A DNA stretch of 64,000 nucleotides from Yponomeuta sedellus (Eukaryota > Arthropoda > Insecta > Lepidoptera > Yponomeutidae), in the NCBI GenBank assembly GCA_934045075.1, contig OW203732.1, positions 21,060,279 to 21,124,278 on the forward strand. Reading direction: 5' to 3'. A model generated the notes under the pieces. That model was not told the origin of the DNA. It ran no database searches and saw nothing but the letters and a program-made list of their open reading frames with translations. Positions 11,660-22,266 of the stretch are shown here, one piece after another. A program made the position numbers and the translations under genes. Positions within the stretch are counted from its first letter, which is position 1. Each line of letters opens with the position of its first letter.

Positions 11660-11735
11660 TGGCTCAGGCTGGATGAGGATGGCGGAGGACAGAAGAAACT
11701 GGCTTACCTTGTAGGAGGCCTAAGCGTATGGGTGA
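11660..11735 (+). pseudogene. RTE-like LINE 3' fragment
   Basis: Encodes a WMRMAEDRRNW-like peptide, the C-terminal motif of RTE-type LINE proteins. A short truncated remnant. Confidence 0.4.
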
Positions 11736-11998
11736 TTTTTTAAATTTAATAATTAATTTTTTAATAGGCTACACAAACAAGGTACGAAATTAAATTTTTA
11801 TATAACAAGTTTGATGTGCACCCAAAGGAATGTATATTTCGCCGCCAAGTTGTTGAGGCTAGCCTTTTTATTATAATAAAGCATCATGGCATCTAAAACG
11901 TTTATTGACTTGGCTGATCGAAAGTTAGCCTTCTCATAAGAGACAGAATGAAGAGCCACCGTTTAATTTTAATTTAGTTTAATCCTAATTGCAAGAGC

Positions 11999-12305
11999 TG
12001 CACTAACCCGTGCTAAGTTAGTGCATTAAAAATAAGAATAGTATAATCATGTGGGTACAGTGATATCGTTCCGATGTTAATACCTAACTGCAAAGTAGGT
12101 AGTCGGGGCTGTAAGTATTGCAATTTGCTTAAGTCAGATGTCGCTGCCTGTACGTAATACAGAGAATAGTGTAAAGAGGTTAGAAATTTCACTGATGCCG
12201 TGAGTCGCCCACTGGCTCAATTGGTAGAGCGCTGGCACGGATAGCCAGAGGTTGCGGGTTCGAATCCCGGCATGGGTGAAATTTTTAGCCTCTAAATAGG
12301 TTTTG
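11999..12305 (+). mobile_element. TL309 family copy with 5' snap-back
   Basis: Starts with a minus-oriented tail piece (TGCACTAACCCGTGCTAA) that turns directly into the plus-oriented GTTAGTGCATTAAAAATAAG, then a full unit with tRNA-like domain at 12208-12279 and the end CCTCTAAATAGGTTTT. It runs straight into an RTE fragment at 12306. No convincing target duplication. Confidence 0.8.
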
Positions 12306-12694
12306 AACATCAGAAGTCCAAACTCAAGGTTTGCCAAAGGGCAATGGAGCGCAGCATGCTTGGTGTAAAAAGGATTGATAAAATCCGGAACACCACGCTG
12401 CGCGCCAAAACCAAGATCACTGACGTTGGAGTTTCGACCGCTAAGCTCAAGTGGAGCTGGGCTGGCCATGTCAGACGTATGGAGCCGGTAAGGTGGGCGA
12501 AAATCGTCACCGATTGGGTCCCGTGCGATGGCTACCGACGACGAGGCAGACCAAGGCGGAGATGGTGTGACGACCTGACCAAATATTTACCTGGGTGGGA
12601 AGCATTGGCCGTCAGCAAAGAGGAGTGGAAATCTGAAGCGGAGGCCTTTGCCCAACAGTGGGACACAGTCATGACTAATTTAAAAAAAAATTAA
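12306..12694 (+). pseudogene. RTE-like LINE ORF2, C-terminal fragment
   Basis: The open frame encodes about 116-125 residues in the order MERSMLGV, KIRN, LKWSWAGHVRRM, GRRRGRPRRRW-like (seen as RRRGRPRRRWCDDL) and AFAQQWD. This order is characteristic of the region downstream of the reverse transcriptase domain in RTE-type LINEs. The endonuclease and reverse transcriptase are absent, so the copy is 5'-truncated and inactive. The frame stays open to TTAAAAAAAAATTAA, probably the original 3' end. The fragment begins exactly where the TL309 copy ends, which may reflect a template-switch chimera. Confidence 0.75.
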
Positions 12695-12904
12695 ACTACG
12701 GGGTAGGCACCCAAAATTAACAAAATCATATTTTCATTAACAAAATCTTTTTTCAGGCCAAATGCTAAGGTATTTATCTATTGCGTTACCATAGTGTAAA
12801 GTTTCGTATAAACGGATTCTGTGGCGGTACGAAGTTTGCCGGCACAGTTAGTACTTCATAATTCGCTAACGTTGTTCTACTTACTATTGACTTTGAATAG
12901 GTAC

Positions 12905-13142
12905 TTTTTAATGCTAGCACCAACCCAATTCTTTCCGCGGGTGTCTTAAAAGGCGACTAAGGGACACAAACCGGGGGGGTAGGCAGCAGCGCCCCCCTGC
13001 AGTACAATTCCACTGAACTGGGATCTCCAACCCGCATGCCCAGCGTGGGGATTATGGGCATTACCCCCTATGATAGCACAACGTCGCGCTCTTTAGGGGA
13101 GGACTATGTCCAGCAGTGGACTAGTATAGCCTGACGACGACG
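12905..13142 (+). repeat. Dispersed repeat family T (LINE-type 3' tail)
   Basis: Begins at AGCACCAACCCAATTCTTTC, contains CCGCGGGTGTC and CCAACCCGCATGCCCAGCG, and ends with GGACTATGTCCAGCAGTGGA ... ATAGCCTGACGACGACGA. Copies at 26440-26670 (-) and 46330-46575 (+). The terminal GGCTATGTCCAGCAGTGG is shared with the 3' end of the RTE copies at 48641 and 54537, so this family may use the RTE machinery. Confidence 0.65.
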
Positions 13143-13190
13143 AATGCTATTATGGATTTCCGCAAAGTAACGCCTGATTCTATACAATAG
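13143..13190 (+). repeat. Short dispersed repeat
   Basis: ATGCTATTATGGATTTCC ... AAGTAACGCCTGATTC recurs at 24221-24270 beside the BEL element. It is part of an older repeat family. Confidence 0.5.
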
Positions 13191-13424
13191 GTACTTTGTG
13201 GTGCTATCTGGCGCCAGCAATGGAAAAAAAACATATTTGTTGTTTTATTATACGTTTTTATCTAAAAGTGAACATGAGGAATCTTAACAACTGTGACAAC
13301 TATTTTTAGATTCTAAAGTCTAAAACCTAGAATCAGCAGCCAATGACTTTGATCACTTTCCACCAAAATGGGTGATTTTGCGGAGACCGGTTGTAGTTCT
13401 GGTCTATTGATCCTGGGTTCTAGA

Positions 13425-13470
13425 CTGTAGACCCGTGCCGAAGCAGTGGGGACATACAAGGGTTGATACC
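13425..13470 (+). mobile_element. 5S-derived SINE, 3' tail fragment
   Basis: Only the terminal part remains: AGACCCGTGCCGAAGCAGTG and GGGACATACAAGGGTTGATA. Confidence 0.6.
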
Positions 13471-13855
13471 GTTTTTTTTAAATCGGTTAGTGCCTGGCAT
13501 GCAACCACAGCTGGAACATACTTCTAAAAAAACAAGTTATGATTTTTTTTATTGGTGGCGTTAGTTAGCACCCCGAAGCGCCTTGAGCGAGTCGCATCTA
13601 GACGTACCTTAGATTTATTCATACTTATTTTGGAAATAAAACTTAGATGTGACCAACATCTGAATAAGTTTAAAGAACAAAAATATTATAAATTCCTTAA
13701 AGCATCATTTTCGCTCTTCGACGTTTTGATAGCCATATCGAAAGTGAAATAAAAATCTTTGATCGAGTCGTCAACTCCGAATTTGACAAAAGACAAGCTT
13801 TAGTCTTGTTATTCAAATGAAATATGAAATTATTTTAATAAAGTAGATTTTAGTA

Positions 13856-13969
13856 GAGCAATTATTTTTAAGTAGAAAACGCTGCAAATTAAGTAAAAAT
13901 CAAATCAAATATTGATTTCATATGATTTTTACTTAACTTGCAGCGTTTTCTACTTAAAAATAATTGCTC
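13856..13969. repeat. Large near-perfect palindrome (about 46-bp arms) plus a third partial copy
   Basis: GAGCAATTATTTTTAAGTAG at the left is mirrored by CTACTTAAAAATAATTGCTC at the right. Pairing extends through AAAACGCTGCAA and AAGTAAAAAT toward a short spacer. A third, direct copy of the outer arm lies at 13980-14008. A foldback or MITE-like element with no coding content. Confidence 0.8.
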
Positions 13970-14024
13970 ATACACATTCATGAGCAATAATTTTAAAGTA
14001 GAAAACGCTTTTTAACACCAAACC

Positions 14025-14302
14025 ACCTCCACCAACCCGGACTTGGCCACTGTGGTGGAGTTTGGCCTAACCTTCCTGCGATGCAGGAAGAGACAATAAT
14101 TTACATAAAATAACTATCTATTTTGATATCCATCACGAGGGCCAAGTCTGGGTTGGTAAAGGATTGTAAGACACTGGCGGGCCTTACTGTCATAAGTTAT
14201 CAAGCCGCCCATAAGGCCTCTGACATGGCTTAGCGACTGCTATTATATGACAGCTGGCACCAACGGCTTAGCGTGCCTCGCGAAGCTCGGAAGCGCTCTA
14301 AA
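14025..14302. mobile_element. Two 5S-derived SINE fragments in opposite orientation
   Basis: 14025-14094 is a plus-oriented tail (CCACCAACCCGGACTTGGCC). 14138-14302 is a minus-oriented body (GCCAAGTCTGGGTTGG through GGCTTAGCGTGCC). The 5S-like region is missing from both. Either an inversion or two insertions. Confidence 0.6.
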
Positions 14303-14624
14303 AACAAATGCTCGACCGAAAGTCCGGGCGCATGAAGCACCATTTTGCCAGATTGTTCTACATCTTTAACTCACTGAAAAACTAAGAACCTTTGAGGTGT
14401 CCAAGTCCCTTGAACCTGAATTTCAGTATCTAGATGAGTTACCTGTCACGAATTCTTTCCAGAAATCGCTAAATCAATATGTAAAAAAAAATTAACCCTT
14501 TAAATAAGTGTTTTCTGAGTCACCTTGACCCTCAAACCACATTTATCAAAAGTATACTATTAACAGTGGGCTCTGTTGAAGCTCTGTTGTTCAGTCCATA
14601 AATGGATAGTATCGTTATCGTTCG

Positions 14625-14690
14625 TTATCAACCCTTGTATGTCCCCACTGCTGGGGCAAGGTTCTCTTCCTGCATAGCAGGAAGGTTAGA
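14625..14690 (-). mobile_element. 5S-derived SINE, 3' tail fragment
   Basis: Matches the minus-strand tail from TTATCAACCCTTGTATGTCC to GCAGGAAGGTTAG. Confidence 0.6.
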
Positions 14691-14884
14691 ATAGTATACC
14701 ACTAGTAAAATACGGTAGCTATACGATTGTTATAGTTACTTATCTAATCAGTATACTACAATTAGTATAGGATATCATACTTTCGGTATGGTACTATTAG
14801 TATACCGATATTATTTGTTTTACAACATTTATAAATGCTAGAATGTGTGTGCGTGCAAGGTGAAAAGTTGTGCAAAAATTATAG

Positions 14885-15130
14885 TATTTCAACCAGTATT
14901 TTCTGTTAAAAACATGCCCTGCATTATTTCTTAATTTTAAAACACCATGCGACTTTATGGTTGCCGAGTCTTGAATGATTTCAGCCAGTATTTTCTGTAA
15001 AAAACGCACTGTATTGTTTCTTAATTTTACACGAAATGCAACTTTATGTTAGCTGAGTCCCGACTTATTTATTTCGGCCAGTATTTTCTGTAAAAAAGCA
15101 TTGAATTTTTTTTAAATTTTAAACACAATG
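14885..15130. repeat. Tandem repeat, period about 92-93 bp, nearly 3 copies
   Basis: CCAGTATTTTCTGT starts at 14893, 14985 and 15078, and each is followed by a diverged T/A-rich segment with TTTCTTAATTTTA or similar. Copies differ by point changes, so the duplication is not recent. Confidence 0.75.
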
Positions 15131-16104
15131 CTCGAATTATTCCAGAAAGGAATTGATTCCGTGATGAAATGGCGTGGTGAAATGCAAGGGACTTTCAGCC
15201 CGCCCAAAAGATTAATGGGGCCTATACACTGCGGGCTGTAAGTTCGCGCGTCCAGATTAAGTGCCTACGCGGAGCGCAATGAACCGAAGGGGTCTCGCGC
15301 ATGGTACATCTGATCCGTAGAACTTTACTTATGGGCACGACTCCTTCAATTTCACGCGGAGTTGACTTTCACTGAACACAATTCCGACCTAACGAAGGTA
15401 AAGCTGCGTGTAGCTTGGGGATTGGTCTTCTACTTTGACTAGAAAAACAATAATAACAATATGAAGTAAACTCATGCCCGTATCCCAGAGGGGTAAGCAG
15501 AGATCAGAGTTTATCATTATTATTTGATTGTTCAAAGGTATAAATACCTAATACCTTTGTACAATAAAATAATAATAATAAGGTATTGTACAAAAGGTAT
15601 AATAAGTAAGAACTTTAGAATGTAATTTGCCACTTGCCAAAATTATCAATAATAAAATTATTTATTTTCATGAGTATAACTTTAAAACTTTACTTTTCGT
15701 TGAAATAATAACTAAAAAAATATATCTATATTTATAAGAAAAAGTTAGCAGCCTGTCTCGTATTTGAGAAGTATTTATAGTGTAACTGGGACGTGTGATT
15801 GGAGAGAAAATTTGACACATTTTGGAACTTTCGTTGCAGCTTTATGGTTGTTTTTTTGTAAAATACAATTTCATGGTTATCTGATTTCGAATCCAACACC
15901 TTTTCGATATTTCGGTAACGTTTGATTATAATAAAACACATAAACAACAACGAATAGAAATAAAGGATATTCTTCTTACATTTCTAAATAGTTATTAAAA
16001 TAACCAGTTTATTAAAATTAAATGACAGCTTAGACTTTAGTCTCTTCCTGCTTTCAGTAAAAACTTTGCATAAAACTAAAAAAAACTTGAAAGAAAGAAA
16101 AAAA
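15131..16104. other. Unassigned sequence with a small inverted repeat
   Basis: No gene. Near 15551-15600, ATACCTTTGTACAATA faces ATTGTACAAAAGGTAT around an AT-rich loop. A short piece near 15476 resembles the AGGCAGAGA-type repeat at 41060 and 60480. Confidence 0.4.
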
Positions 16105-16148
16105 AGTTTTTTAAACTGACTTAAAGGCTTAAGTCAGTTTAAAAAACT
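16105..16148. repeat. Perfect 20-bp hairpin
   Basis: AGTTTTTTAAACTGACTTAA and its exact reverse complement are separated by 4 nt. A second hairpin with 13-bp arms (CATAAAAAGTTTT) follows at 16173-16206. Confidence 0.8.
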
Positions 16149-16206
16149 GTTTTTTATTGCATTGACAGTTTTCATAAAAAGTTTTCTCATCATAAAACTT
16201 TTTATG

Positions 16207-17009
16207 GATTAGATCATGTTTTTATTTTTTATTAGGTCACTGATAAATATATTATTGTCCTTATCACCACATCAAGGCTTGGCTGGAGCTATGTTTTTAT
16301 GTGTTCAATAAAGTATAAAGTATTATTTATGTGTGAATATTGTGTGTATTAACTTAACTACCACAAAATATAATTTCTTGTAATACTATTTATTATATTT
16401 TGGTGTACAAAAGAGAAAACTTTTATCTTGTTTAATATATGCAAATAACCTGTCTGCCCCTTAAATATCAAAATAAACAATAAATTTTATTACCAGTATA
16501 ACACAGCCTTACAAAAAATCAGTAAAAGCTCCGAGTCAATATGTAGCAGGGAAATATTTTGTTTCTTTTACTTTCAATACGCGACGCGTCACTGAATCAT
16601 CGGGATGCGGGGCCTATTTTAATCTGGCAACATTGCTAGAGTCAGAAAATGGAGCTTTGTGCTCCGAGCTGAGATGGAAATAAAAAAAACAGTCAAGTAC
16701 GTGTCGTGCCACGTACAGGGTTCTGTAGACAGAGGAGGACTTATAAGCTTTACGGAACTCACAACTACACCGACTTAAAATTTTATTAACTTTATACGAG
16801 GTATTCCTTTTATAAGTTGAATTTATTTCAGGTTTCTACAATCAACTGTTTATAGTTAGGAGAACGGGGAAGGGGACGAAAATATGAAAATAAATAAACA
16901 TTTGAACTATATCAGCCCTTACGATTAAAACGAATGAGTGCTATAAAAGTATCAATAAATAAATCAGTTGAATACAACACTGTCTATAGTTTTTATGTGA
17001 AACATTACC
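16207..17009. other. Unassigned sequence
   Basis: AT-rich, no gene or repeat recognised. Confidence 0.4.
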
Positions 17010-17352
17010 GAAGCGCTCGTCGCCTAGGCGAACCGAGTGATTGGAATCAATCACTTGAGTTAAGCAACAACAGGCGCGGTCAGGTGCAGGACGGGAGACC
17101 ATCCCGTGACTACCGCTAGTGGCAATTTTTCAAGCGCTTCCATGATTCGCTAGTTAAGCCGTTGGTGCCGGCTGTCATATAAAGGCATCCATGTCAGAGG
17201 CCGTATGAGCGGCTTGATAACTTCTGACAGTAAAGCCCGCCACTCTCTTACACTCCTCCACCAACCCGGACTTGGCCCCCGTGGTGGAGTATGGCCTAAC
17301 CTTTCTGGAAGTAAGAGACCCATGCCCCAGTGGTGACATACAAGGGTTGATA
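17010..17352 (+). mobile_element. 5S rRNA-derived SINE, best-preserved copy
   Basis: Order: GAAGCGCTCGTCGCCTAGGC, then the 5S-like GAGTTAAGCAACAACAGGCG, CGGTCAGGTGCAGGACGGGA and GACTACCGCTAGTGGC, a T-run, then the body (GTTGGTGCCGGCTGTCATAT, CCACCAACCCGGACTTGGCC) and the tail GACATACAAGGGTTGATA. The 5S-like blocks match animal 5S rRNA box A and box C in order and spacing. Confidence 0.8.
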
Positions 17353-17713
17353 AAGATTACCGTTAAGTCCTTGGAGAGCCAAAATAAAATAGTGTTTTAT
17401 AGTACCACTAGCTGATTTGACTGGAAAGACGTTTTGTAGCCTTTGTTTATGCTCGCTTATATTTTAGCCGGACGCTCAGTGTTTGCTGAACGCTTTCGTT
17501 ATTTGCAGGTAAAAAACAAACAACGGGGCGATATACCTTGATTTTTGCCTCTAGGTCACTATTTCTACCAAGGAGTACACCTGGTAGGTAGTACTAATCA
17601 CCCGATTGTGTATCACTAGTACTACTGGTGGGGAAAACGACCGTTGACTTACGCTGGTAGAACTACTGACCCCAACACTTGCAAATTTGCATTAAAATGT
17701 GAAAATTAATTTG

Positions 17714-17878
17714 TGTTTAAGCGCCTGCGCTAGAACGCGTAGCACCGTTGCGCACCAGGATAGCTTAAGTTAGTTTAAGTCAGGAGTTTCGTTTATTTTT
17801 ATTCTTTTGAGAGATTCCAATTACATCGTTCTGTCAAGCACGTTGCTTTATTTAAAAATTCCCGTGTACTCCCGAACA
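17714..17878 (+). repeat. BEL/Pao 5' LTR
   Basis: Begins TGTTTAAGCGCCTGCGCTAG and ends GTGTACTCCCGAACA, with the TG...CA ends typical of LTRs. Identical over 165 bp to 23992-24156. No AATAAA signal is visible inside it. It is short for a BEL LTR. Confidence 0.95.
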
Positions 17879-17896
17879 TGGTCCTGGATCATCGCC
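17879..17896 (+). promoter_or_regulatory. Putative primer-binding site
   Basis: TGGTCCTGGATCATCGCC starts directly after the 5' LTR. The leading TGG would pair with the CCA end of a tRNA primer. I cannot name the tRNA with confidence. Confidence 0.5.
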
Positions 17897-18693
17897 GGAT
17901 ATAAAATATCAAGAACCAGAACTCAAATCACCATATCAAAACATAGTGGAGTTTATTTGGAGACAAATAAGTATACGCGGCGAAGAGGTTACCTAACCGG
18001 CAACGTGGACGTGGAATATTTTCAAGAAATTACCGGTGCTTAAAGGCTATTTTTCATAATTTATCGTCACCCAACACTCTAATTAAGGTATTAGTATCAA
18101 GTGTAAATCACTGGAACAACAAGGTTGGTTGCATATTATTGTATTTTCACATAATTGCCATAAAACTATTGCACTGTGGTTAACAATAGCAGGTTCATTC
18201 ATACTTTGCAGTATTTAAGTCAGTATTTGTATTGTCAAATACAGTAAGCAAAATTAAGCTTCATCATTGACCTATTTACATCAATATTAGTTAATCACAT
18301 AATTAATAGCTGTGCAATAGGCATTTAAAAGTGAGTACTTAAAAGTAGCAATAAATGTATGCATTGACGGTTAAAGTTAGATTAAGCATCTACTTAATTT
18401 CATCTTAGCCCAGCTTGGCTTCTTAGCTTTGTTTAAATAAAAGGTTTATTAGTAAACTTCACCAATATATTGTAATAATAAGACAATTTGCTGTCAATTT
18501 CATTGTCAATTTAATTACTACGTGAGATTGAGAACCTTTTTCTTCAATTATATTTTTGGTAGTAAGAAAATTTGTGCTTACATATTTCTAATATCATTGT
18601 ATGTGCGTTTAAAAATATCTAGGTAGATACCTACATAAATTCAACTAAGTTTTATTTATCTGTGTCATTGTATACATTCCAGGTCGTACACTT

Positions 18694-21600
18694 TTGTCTC
18701 CCAGAATGGCCGAGGGACAAAAACCTGATGAAGAAAGGGATTTGATACGGAAACGAGCCAGTTTCAAAGGTCGTTTAACAGTTTTCAACAATTACCTGGA
18801 TTCGCTCGCAATACCTCTAAAGGAGATTGATGCGACGGAATTGCAATTGCGTTTGGGTAAGCTGGAGTCAATGTACGACCAATTTGATGAGGTTCAGGTG
18901 AAGCTGGAATGCCTCGCCGAGAGTGTAGATGCACAGGTTATTGAGCGCACAAATTTCGAATCTATATATTATAAAGCGCTAGCAAAGGCCCAGAATTTAT
19001 TAAGGGATTTGAATAAAACTAAAAATGAGTCATTTGAGTCAGCAAGTAGTGACAAGGCTTCTCGGGCTAGTAATCGTAGGCTTGTTAAGCTGCCTACCAT
19101 ACAATTGCCAAAGTTCAGTGGATTGTATGAAAATTGGTTGGAGTTTCACGACACTTTCAATAGCCTAATTCATTCTAATGATGACATAGATGAGATTAAC
19201 AAATTTCATTATTTACGGGCGTCTCTGGAAGGGCCCGCTGCTGTGGTAATACAATCATTGGAGTTTTCTACCAGGAACTACAGTGTGGCGTGGAAGGTTT
19301 TGTGTGAACGGTTTGATAATAAACGATTGTTAGTTCAAAATCATGTTTCAGCGTTATTTAATATTGAAACTATTACGAAGGAGTCGTCTATCACTTTGAA
19401 GCGTTTGATTGACCAGCTCAATAAAAACCTCCGAGCATTAGAATCGTTGGGCGAGCCAGTCAAACACTGGGACACTCTATTAATTCATGTTGTAACGCAA
19501 AAATTAGATCAAAAAACTTACCGTGAGTGGGAGGAGTTCAAAGGTCGGCTACACAAAGACGAGTCTATCACATTCGACTTATTCCTCGGATTTTTGCGTG
19601 GCCGAGCTGATTTAACTGAAACACTTGAGATGTCACGTAACACACAGACACGTAATACACACACACCAACCACCAAACCAACCCCCAAGGTAAAGTCCAT
19701 GGTCTCAGTACAACATTTAAACAATCTCACCACTGAGTCACTGAAAAATGCTTGTCCAAAATGCAATAGCGACCATAGCTTAGCCATCTGTCCACAGTTT
19801 CTTGCACTTAGTAACGAGGCTCGATTAAAATTAATTTCGAGTTACAAGATTTGTTATAATTGCTTTAAAGTAGGTCACTACGCAAATCACTGCAAAAAAC
19901 CGGGATGCAAACTGTGCAAGCGCCGACATAATACATTGATTCACGTTGCGGAACTGAAGGTAGGTGTGCCCGCGCGCCCTGAAAATCGGGATGCGACTGA
20001 GTCTCCCGTGACGTCATCCGCTTCAACTACGGCTACCGCCGTAAACAATGTATCGTTATCTGCGAACGTCGAACGTTGTACACAACAACAAGACGTACTA
20101 TTATCGACCGCATTGATTAAAGTGTTGGATTGCAATAATATTGAATATGTTGCCCGCGCTGTTTTAGATAGTGGCAGCACTTCGAGTTTCATGACTGAGA
20201 AATTGCAACAACGTTTGCATTTAAAGGCTGTCGAGACAGATAGGTCCATATTGGGCATTAATAACGTGACTTCTCACGTAGGCAAAAGATGTCGAGTGCA
20301 CTTAAAGTCATTGGATGACAGTTTTTCTACTGACATTCATTGTTTTATTTTGCCATCAATAACCAGCGATGTCCCAAGTCGCGAGGTGAACCTATCTGAT
20401 CTTGAGCTTCCTTCTTATATATGCTTAGCTGACCCCACATTTTACAAGCCTGCCGAAATAGATTTATTAATTGGGGCTGATCTCTTTTGGGATCTGTTGG
20501 GGACACAGAAAATTAAGCTTGGCAGTCATAATATGCCTATATTGCAGGAAACTCGATTAGGGTGGATAGTCTCCGGCCCTATGTCAAGCAGCAATGCTGT
20601 TTCACTGTTAAATAATGTCAAGTGCAATTTCACTCAAACAAAACCGTATGTCCGTAGCGATACGGACGACATTCAAACCGATCTTACGCGTTTTTGGGAA
20701 ATCGAGGAAAATGTAAGTTCTAAGTCACCTATTTATTCTCCTGAGGAAAAAATGTGTGAGGATCACTTCGTGAAAACTACGTCCCGTCTTGCTGATGGGC
20801 GTTTTTGCGTCCGCTTGCCGCTCAAGCAAGATCCTGCTGTACTAGGTGATTCATTTAAAAAGGCTAAGCATTGCTTGTTCTCTTTGGAGCGTAGAATGAC
20901 AGCCAAACCAGAAATCCGTCAGCTTTACTACGATTTCATGTCTGAATATTTGGCATTGGGCCATATGTCAGTCTGTGAGGCACCTCAACCGGATCCAGGC
21001 GGCAACTGCATCCCACATCATGGAGTGCTGCGAGAAAGCAGCTCTACGACCAAACTTAGAGTAGTATTTAATGCCAGCTGTCCTACGACGTCAGGTGTCT
21101 CTTTAAATGACATACAGATGGTCGGCCCTGTAGTTCAAGATGATCTGTTGTCTATACTGCTAAGGTTCCGACAGCACAGGTATATTTTGTCTGCTGACGT
21201 GGAGAAAATGTACCGGTGCTTAATAGTCCATCCTGATGACAGGCACCTGCAGCAGATCGTCTGGCGCGACAGACCTGATGATTTCCTCCAGACCTTTCAG
21301 TTAAATACCGTCACGTATGGTACGGCTAGTGCACCATTCCTTGCGACGCGCTGCCTTAAGCAGCTTGGTCTTGAATGTGAAAACAAAGACATAAGTCAGA
21401 TAATTTTACACGATTTTTATGTCGACGATTTGCTGACAGGTGGAGATGACTTGGATGTCGTAAAGAAAATACGTCGTGAGGTGACAGCTGTGTTGGCATC
21501 TGCTTCTTTGCCACTACGAAAGTGGAAGTCAAATGAACTCGAGTTATTATCAGAAGTTGCTGATAAGTCACTGGACCTAAATATTGGATCTTATGAACCA

Positions 21601-22266
21601 AGCAAGTTATTAGGTCTCAGCTGGCACTCCGATTCTGATGAGCTCTGCTTTCCCTTGAATTCAATTATTCCTGATGCCAACACTAAGCGTGAGGTACTTT
21701 CTGTCATTGCACAGATCTTCGACCCGTTGGGTCTGTTGGCTCCTTTCGTGGTTTCAATGAAAATGTTGATGCAAAAGCTGTGGTTAGACAAACTTTCATG
21801 GGATGATCCTCTGACTCCAGACATTATGAAGTGTTGGAATGAAATTATCACTTCGATATCGGTTTTGAATGATATTCGCATACCACGTCTGGTTTTCTGC
21901 GACTTGTATACAAATATACAGTTACACATTTTTTGTGATGCGTCTGAACGTGCGTTTGGTGCGTGCGTTTTTGTGCGGAGCATCAACGAAAAGGGAGAGG
22001 TCATGGTTCGACTATTGATGGCAAAAAGTCGTGTAGCACCAATTAAACCGACAACGATACCGCGGTTAGAGTTGTGCGGTGCCCTAGTTGGAGCTCGGCT
22101 TTTTGAGAAAGTTGTTAACTCACTTCGAGCTAAAATTGACGAGGTTTGTTTCTGGACGGACTCTACAATTGTCCTGGGATGGTTAAGAATGTTGCCTTGT
22201 AAACTTCAGCCATTCGTGCGCAACCGTGTTGCTGAAATTTTACGAATGGCTAGTGACCATAAATAG
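18694..22266 (+). CDS. BEL/Pao gag-pol polyprotein, part up to the in-frame TAG
   Basis: 1190 residues. Residues about 130-240 match the gag-like DUF1759 region. Cysteine/histidine clusters lie at C354/C357/H361/C366, at C387/C390/H395/C400 (a standard CCHC knuckle) and at C405/C408/H412. The aspartic protease has DSGS at D492. Reverse transcriptase spans about 790-960, with catalytic D835 and YVDD at 909-912. The Pao-type A17 segment and an RNase H-like part follow, with acidic residues at D1082 and D1156. The start is the first ATG of the frame; a second ATG lies 4 codons on. The frame ends at TAG 22264-22266 where family members read on into the integrase, so a nonsense change, not the natural end, stops it. 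The protein would act in cytoplasmic particles to make cDNA. Confidence 0.9.
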   Translation: MSPRMAEGQKPDEERDLIRKRASFKGRLTVFNNYLDSLAIPLKEIDATELQLRLGKLESMYDQFDEVQVKLECLAESVDAQVIERTNFESIYYKALAKAQNLLRDLNKTKNESFESASSDKASRASNRRLVKLPTIQLPKFSGLYENWLEFHDTFNSLIHSNDDIDEINKFHYLRASLEGPAAVVIQSLEFSTRNYSVAWKVLCERFDNKRLLVQNHVSALFNIETITKESSITLKRLIDQLNKNLRALESLGEPVKHWDTLLIHVVTQKLDQKTYREWEEFKGRLHKDESITFDLFLGFLRGRADLTETLEMSRNTQTRNTHTPTTKPTPKVKSMVSVQHLNNLTTESLKNACPKCNSDHSLAICPQFLALSNEARLKLISSYKICYNCFKVGHYANHCKKPGCKLCKRRHNTLIHVAELKVGVPARPENRDATESPVTSSASTTATAVNNVSLSANVERCTQQQDVLLSTALIKVLDCNNIEYVARAVLDSGSTSSFMTEKLQQRLHLKAVETDRSILGINNVTSHVGKRCRVHLKSLDDSFSTDIHCFILPSITSDVPSREVNLSDLELPSYICLADPTFYKPAEIDLLIGADLFWDLLGTQKIKLGSHNMPILQETRLGWIVSGPMSSSNAVSLLNNVKCNFTQTKPYVRSDTDDIQTDLTRFWEIEENVSSKSPIYSPEEKMCEDHFVKTTSRLADGRFCVRLPLKQDPAVLGDSFKKAKHCLFSLERRMTAKPEIRQLYYDFMSEYLALGHMSVCEAPQPDPGGNCIPHHGVLRESSSTTKLRVVFNASCPTTSGVSLNDIQMVGPVVQDDLLSILLRFRQHRYILSADVEKMYRCLIVHPDDRHLQQIVWRDRPDDFLQTFQLNTVTYGTASAPFLATRCLKQLGLECENKDISQIILHDFYVDDLLTGGDDLDVVKKIRREVTAVLASASLPLRKWKSNELELLSEVADKSLDLNIGSYEPSKLLGLSWHSDSDELCFPLNSIIPDANTKREVLSVIAQIFDPLGLLAPFVVSMKMLMQKLWLDKLSWDDPLTPDIMKCWNEIITSISVLNDIRIPRLVFCDLYTNIQLHIFCDASERAFGACVFVRSINEKGEVMVRLLMAKSRVAPIKPTTIPRLELCGALVGARLFEKVVNSLRAKIDEVCFWTDSTIVLGWLRMLPCKLQPFVRNRVAEILRMASDHK

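Noticed and set aside
19518..22004. Minus-strand open frames inside the BEL gag-pol gene
   Set aside because: Shadows of the plus-strand gene, with no domain of their own.
22264..22266. Programmed stop-codon readthrough in the BEL element
   Set aside because: BEL/Pao elements normally have one uninterrupted frame through this point, and no readthrough context is evident. A nonsense mutation is simpler.
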